A DNA stretch of 64,000 nt from NCBI RefSeq assembly GCF_000344685.1, contig NW_006920413.1, forward strand, positions 2,505,482 to 2,569,481, given 5' to 3'. The position numbers and the translations under genes are program-made. Positions 59,300-64,000 of this stretch are shown here, piece by piece (within the stretch, counting starts at the first letter, position 1; the number at the start of each line of letters is the position of its first letter). Below the pieces are notes generated by a model, which worked only from the letters and a program-made list of their open reading frames with translations, had not been told where the DNA came from and ran no database searches. Origin of the DNA: Gloeophyllum trabeum ATCC 11539 (Eukaryota; Basidiomycota; Agaricomycetes; Gloeophyllales; Gloeophyllaceae).

Positions 59300-59638
59300 C
59301 AGTGCCTTGCATAAGAAACTGAACATCGCATTTCCGCCCGCGTTATTTGTTCGCGCCAAATATACCCTTTTCGGGTAGGTCTGGAAGGCCTTTCGCGAGA
59401 CCGTTTGCTGGGCAAGGACACGCAGACGCCCAAGGCTTCAGAGAATGCATGGAATGTATATTCTAACACTACACTAAGGGCTGTAAATTATTATACTCTG
59501 CCCCCAGCTATATGCCTCTCTACCCTCCCTCTCGATGGGTCTTTGCCGCACATTTGCCGATACCCGAAAAGGGGATATTTGGCGCGGACAAACAACGCGT
59601 GCAGAAATGCGATGTTCAGTTTCTTATGCAAGGCACTG
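59300..59638. mobile_element. Tc1/mariner-type MITE, 339 bp
   Basis: The two ends are inverted repeats of about 78 bp with roughly five mismatches, both starting CAGTGCCTTGCATAAGAAAC. A TA dinucleotide stands on each side (59298-59299 and 59639-59640), the target-site duplication of Tc1/mariner. The CAGTGCCTTGCATAAG end also resembles Tc1-like termini. The interior (about 180 bp) has no coding capacity, so it would need a transposase supplied elsewhere. Confidence 0.82.
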
Positions 59639-59640
59639 TA

Positions 59641-60512
59641 GTAGGCTACAGTGCACGTCCTCGGGCTCCGCGCTATAAAAGGTATGCCAAGATGCTGGAC
59701 GCAGCCAAGTTATACTTGGTCAAGTAGTTAATCAATCCTTCAAGATTTCAAGTGTCCAACCCGTCAACTTCAGGTCCGAGGCAGTATTGATTGGCATTGT
59801 GCCATCAAGCTAGCCTATCCTGAATGCCGATCGTTCACATTGCAATTGATGCAACTTGATTGCTACGCCGAACGCCTTGCACTGAGCAAGACTGTAGCAT
59901 AGCGCACGTCTGCCGAAGTATGTGCGGGAAGCCGAAGTCTACAGTGACAGTGTTCTTGGTCCGGATCCAGCTGGGACTCGCTGAAGGTGAGGACAGCGAA
60001 TATTCCTGTCTTTTTCTTGGGGGTATCTGCAACTGTTGTAGGTCCTTTTGTTCTCTACCCCCCCAGATTGACTCTCGATGTCTGCAATCGCCATCAGCTA
60101 AAGCGGTTGCTCAAGATGTCATTTAGTTCCGAAGGTCGCGTCCAGGCCAGCTCACCGGCATCGTCAAAGATCCTCCGGTGACCTACTCACGCTTTGGTCA
60201 AGTGCCATGGCAAAGCCTCCGTATCGTACCAAAGATGGACTATACCTAGAGGATCAAGCTAGGTAATTTATAATAATAGAAACGGCATTACAGAGAATGG
60301 CACCGGACCGACGCGGTACGTGCAAGAAGAGCCTGTCCGTACTCACCGGACATACTGCTCACCTTTGCACAGGTCATCCGAAATGCCTTCTACTGGAACC
60401 CGCCTGCCTATCGACGGCCCGCCCAAGCACCCATGACTCCCGGCATAGACTAGATAAGGAGGGCGACCGACAGCAGTGTTTTCTCCTCTGGATGTCGAGT
60501 GCACAGCCCCGG
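59641..60512. other. Spacer before GH79 gene
   Basis: About 870 bp with no recognisable gene. The GH79 frame stays open upstream of the chosen start to an ATG at 60297, but that extension would place the signal peptide inside the protein. Confidence 0.45.
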
Positions 60513-62286
60513 ATGCATCTCATCGTGAAGTTCAGTTTTCTGGCGCTAGCGCGCGTTGCTTCAACCGCGGCTCTCACGGTTCCCTATCTACCGCCGGCAC
60601 ATGCAGCCAATGTTGATCCCGCTGCGCTCAGTATTTCTTTGGAGTTCTTTGCGTTTCCGGGCTATACCCAATTGAACTCTACGACAAACTGCCTAGACTA
60701 CATTGATTCCGTCCGAGGCGTATCGCCAGCCGTGAGAATCGGCGGTACGACCCAGTGAGTGCTCACGCCTGTATGGCCCTTGATTGACGCGTCATATCTG
60801 AACTGTTAGAGATCGAGCAACGTATGACCCCGATTTGAAAACAGCGGTCGATTATTCGGTGGACGATCCCGCCGACGCCCCATCCGCTCTAACCTACGGG
60901 CCAGCTTTCTTCACGCTCGCGTCCCAATTGAAAGGAGATGTTACTGTCGGGCTGAATCGGCAATTGAATAATATTTCAAACTCTTTGACAGCTGCATTGC
61001 AAGCCAAGGCGAGCATGCCAAACCTACTTTCAATCGAACTGGGTAATGAGCCAGACTGTAAGAGAACGCCATGCTGCAATCACTGTTGTGGTACTGAACT
61101 GGTGACCCTCATTCATAGTGTACAGCCAGAGCTCCCCGATCGTTCCTGCGGGCGCGACATGGAGCCCTTCAGTCGATGGCACGAGTCAGAAACAGTGGTT
61201 CAGTGACATGGGAACAACAGTAAGATGGCAGCATTGCCCAGAACCGTTACCTTATTGGCAGTTACTCACGTACACCGAGTGGCTAGGTTGGGAACATATT
61301 TCAAGGAGCCGTATACTTATCCTACCCAAAATGGAGCACACAAGGGTTGATTCCCATCCTCTCCAACGCAATCAGCTATGTTAAGACGTTCTCCGGACAT
61401 TCGTACCCGCAATCAGCCTGCGGTGGCGCGACAACAGACTTACCGTCATTGATGAATCACTCGTAAGTTCGAACCCGTGCTGAAAGGCGGAATGAGGTCA
61501 TTAACGTTTGATTCCCCAGGGCAATAGTCACCTACACTAGCCAGTACAAACCAGAAGCGGCTGCTGCCCATGACGCAGGCAAGAAGTACTTTCTAGGGGA
61601 GACTAACTCAGGTGACGTCCTTTTATTCCCAAGGGCAGATGCAGCAGGGCTGAGGTGGCTGGATAGCGACATGCGGCGGCGGTGGCATTAGCCCGACATT
61701 TGGCGCAGCGCTCTGGGTCATGGATTACGTCCTCCAGGGTGTCCTGAACGGTGTCGATAGGCTATACTTCCATCAGGGAACTATCGGTAATTGCGTAAGT
61801 GGCGCCCGCATTTTGATGGAGATTCGCTACTGTACTGAACATCTGGCGCAGCAATACTGTTTTTGGGGCCAGTATACAGTCGGCGCTCCGTTCTACGGCG
61901 CAGCATTCGTATCCGACTTTCTCGGCCGAGATGGTGAGAAACTGGTGATGCTTGACGACGGTTCTGGCAGTATTGGGTTATACGCGATCTATAACGCAGC
62001 TAACGCGCCCACCCGCCTTCTGATTTATAATTCGGGTTATTACAACGGCACCGGGACAAGACACAGTACGGGGATCAGTGCTACCAGGGAGGTACGAGCG
62101 AAGCGACTGACGGCGCCCAACGCGACTTCACGCGTGGATCAGGGCGCAAACGTCACCATAGGCGGTGCCATATTTGACGGGATTTGCCAACTTTCTGGGT
62201 CACAAATAACAGAAAGCATCGAGGTCGTAGGAGGGTCGCTGTCAGCGTCCGTAGCGATGTCGGAAGCTCTTATCATATATCTATGA
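60513..62286 (+). CDS. Secreted GH79 glycosidase (beta-glucuronidase type)
   Basis: This is a glycoside hydrolase family 79 enzyme, likely removing glucuronic acid (or its 4-O-methyl form) from plant or fungal glycans outside the cell. MHLIVKFSFLALARVASTAALTVP is the signal peptide; then DPAALSISLEFFAFPGY, SPAVRIGGTTQ, and ATYDPDLKTAVDY. The acid/base Glu lies in SIELGNEPDLY and the nucleophile Glu in KKYFLGETNSATCGGGGISPTFGAALWVMDYVLQGVLNGVDRLYFHQGTIGNC. The C-terminal beta domain runs QYCFWGQYTVGAPFYGAAFVSDFLG to MSEALIIYL. At least six introns, all with good consensus; no stop or frameshift. ATG 60513 is chosen over 60297 because it starts the signal peptide. Confidence 0.88.
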
Positions 62287-63198
62287 GACGCCCGATCTGT
62301 TGGGTTGGCGAAGCAGTCGTCGAGCCCCACAGGCTTTATGGGGCATATGATAAGTAGTGTGACGTCGGCCAATCATAATGATGCGTGAATGATGCGGGTG
62401 TTCTCTCACAAACGTTTGAGTGCCATGTCCAGTGTGGGCGACTTTGTCTGATACCAGGAACGAGACGTTCGAATCAAGCCATTTAGCTCCAACCGTCGCT
62501 CCTCTCAGCCCGTGCATTACCTTCTCGCTTAAGGACCTGCAACAAGATAGTACTAGCATTGCATTAGCCTTCACGCAGCGAATGATAATGATCGCTGATG
62601 GCGCAGAAGGTGCACTCAATCTGGGAGGCGGCATGAGGCTCAGGGAATCGACACGCCCGACGCTCGAGATGTTTGATCGGCTATGCCCGAACTTTGCCGA
62701 CAATAAATCCGGAAGATCGGAAGCGCTGAAGTGGAGGAGCGCCTGAAATTGGCGATGTTAGCACACTCTGTAGGTTATAGAGTCACAAGCAGATGCAAGC
62801 TAGGGACGTAGGGGTGCCTGTTGGAAACATTGTGCGTAACTCTATCAGCGATAGAATGAAGCTTTGACTGGTCTGTGACAGTCTGTCACCGGGCATCAAG
62901 GCTCTCCATCTGACTACTTAGACGCGCGGGCTCCGGCGATACCCCAATACCCCGGTTATGTCCCGAGACAATGAGTAGGCAGCCTCACATTTTCGGCAGG
63001 CGGTCTCCGTCACGTCCGGATGAACTGCTCAGATCTCAGCCTGGAACCCTGGCCGTGTACACGTAGGAACGATCAATCTCGTATCTGCGCCTTGAGACCG
63101 TCGCTTCGGCGTTCCCACTGCGTTCCGAAACAAGACAGTATGGCGGTACTAAATACATAAGGGCGCGTCCTTTGTGACGCCCGAGGATAACCTCTAGC
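62287..63198. other. Spacer between GH79 and the zinc-finger gene
   Basis: About 900 bp without a supportable gene. Open frames on both strands overlap and have no family text. The last part is the likely promoter of the regulator. Confidence 0.4.
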
Positions 63199-64000
63199 AT
63201 GTCCTCCGCGGAAGCCTCCCCTGAGAGCGACCGGCAGCAATCGATACCCCCGTCCGTTTTGGCATCCAACCCGGACAGCAATAATACCAGGCCCACCATC
63301 ATAGAATTCAAGAAAGATGGGACTATCTCCAGAATGCGCTCCCATCGAGGCAACATGCCTTCATTGCCGCAGACGAAAGTCTGCCCGTTATGCCCCGCAC
63401 GATTTACGCGGACGACACATCTCAATCGCCACATGAGGACTCGTGAGTTCACTCACTATTTCATGCATTTACATCGTTCTCAGTTCGCATACACAGACTC
63501 GAATGAACGACTCCATCGATGTGACGTAGGTCTAACCCACAGAGATATATTCGTTCGTCCCTGCTGAACCTATGGGCAGACTTGCAGCGCTGAATTCACC
63601 CGGAGCGATCTCTTGACTCGTCATAAAAAGGGATGCGGTGACCCGTAAGTCACTTTCCTCAGTTGTGCGTACACGCGGGCCACGGACGTTCTATTACTAT
63701 AGATGCCACTGGTCCTATGGTCGTAGACCGCTCTAAAGCTTGTTGTACTCCGGGGTCATGAAAAGCAACTGACCAACGTTATGCCTTCCAGTAACACCAC
63801 CCAGCGCACTCGTCGAAAATCTTGCCAGGCTTGCGCCGAGTCCAAAGTGAAATGTGACCTGCAGTATCCGTGTACGAAATGCAAGAACCGCGGGAAGGAG
63901 TGTATATACGTGGGTGGTCCCCCCGTGGCGAGGATATCGCCCTCCTGCCCAACTTCACGGAGCGGTCCTTCATCAAAGTGCACGACGAGGGACTCCACTC
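63199..64000 (+). CDS. C2H2 plus Zn2Cys6 transcription factor, 3'-truncated by window
   Basis: This is a DNA-binding regulator with two kinds of zinc domain. Exon 1 (MSSAEASPESDRQQSIPPSVL…) ends in the first C2H2 finger, VCPLCPARFTRTTHLNRHMRTH, completed across an intron. A tiny exon gives SNERLHRCD, and the next gives TCSAEFTRSDLLTRHKKGC, the second finger. After an intron of about 144 nt comes NTTQRTRRKSCQACAESKVK and CDLQYPCTKCKNRGKEC: a binuclear cluster with spacing C-x2-C-x6-C-x5-C-x2-C-x6-C. This tandem C2H2/Zn2Cys6 design is known from fungal regulators. The activation domain lies beyond the window. The nearest neighbour is GH79, but no regulatory link can be shown. Confidence 0.82.

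Noticed and set aside
60297..60512. Upstream ATG extending the GH79 protein by 72 residues
   Set aside because: It would bury a clear signal peptide; the internal ATG at 60513 gives the normal secreted form.

Overview
The window is nuclear DNA from a basidiomycete fungus, most likely an Agaricomycete. Genes are dense on both strands and cut by many 45-70 nt introns with GT...AG ends and CTAAC/CTGAC-like branch sites. The protein families are fungal: a Mediator tail subunit, DASH/DAD2, a BTB protein of basidiomycete type, GH79, and a C2H2 plus Zn2Cys6 regulator. No rRNA, tRNA, CRISPR array or bacterial operon was seen.

Layout. 1-3.1 kb: no supportable gene. 3.1-5.8 kb: a TIR-bounded repeat next to a five-unit polyubiquitin gene, then mitochondrial ribosomal protein bS6m. 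5.9-11.2 kb: a HAD hydrolase and three tandem short-chain dehydrogenases on the minus strand; the third copy is a pseudogene. 11.7-22.7 kb: housekeeping genes in convergent and divergent pairs (DASH DAD2, SCY1-like pseudokinase, Mediator MED14, a FAD monooxygenase). 25.4-49.7 kb: seven paralogous 133-residue hemerythrin-like (HHE) genes in both orientations, with PEP carboxykinase (ATP), a BTB protein, an unrecognised basidiomycete protein and MCM2 between them. 50.6-52.6 kb: two small secreted cysteine-rich proteins. 53.0-56.9 kb: Tudor-SN (SND1). 57-60 kb: repeat-containing intergenic DNA with a Tc1/mariner-type MITE. 60.5-62.3 kb: a secreted GH79 glycosidase. 63.2 kb to the end: a C2H2/Zn2Cys6 transcription factor cut by the window edge.

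The feature that stands out is the HHE array. All seven copies keep the same four-exon structure, the same putative iron ligands, a common 5' leader, and a promoter element (GGsATTGGkTCGG) 290-349 bp upstream of the ATG. Six of the seven have a second CCAAT-type box about 50-80 bp nearer the gene. Two copies 7 kb apart in inverted orientation share an identical first intron, which points to very recent duplication or gene conversion. This looks like a co-regulated, actively homogenised family of small iron-binding proteins. Its function cannot be read from sequence alone.

Gene models are hand-spliced from conserved protein reading and splice consensus. Outer CDS limits are usually firm; some inner exon edges are approximate.
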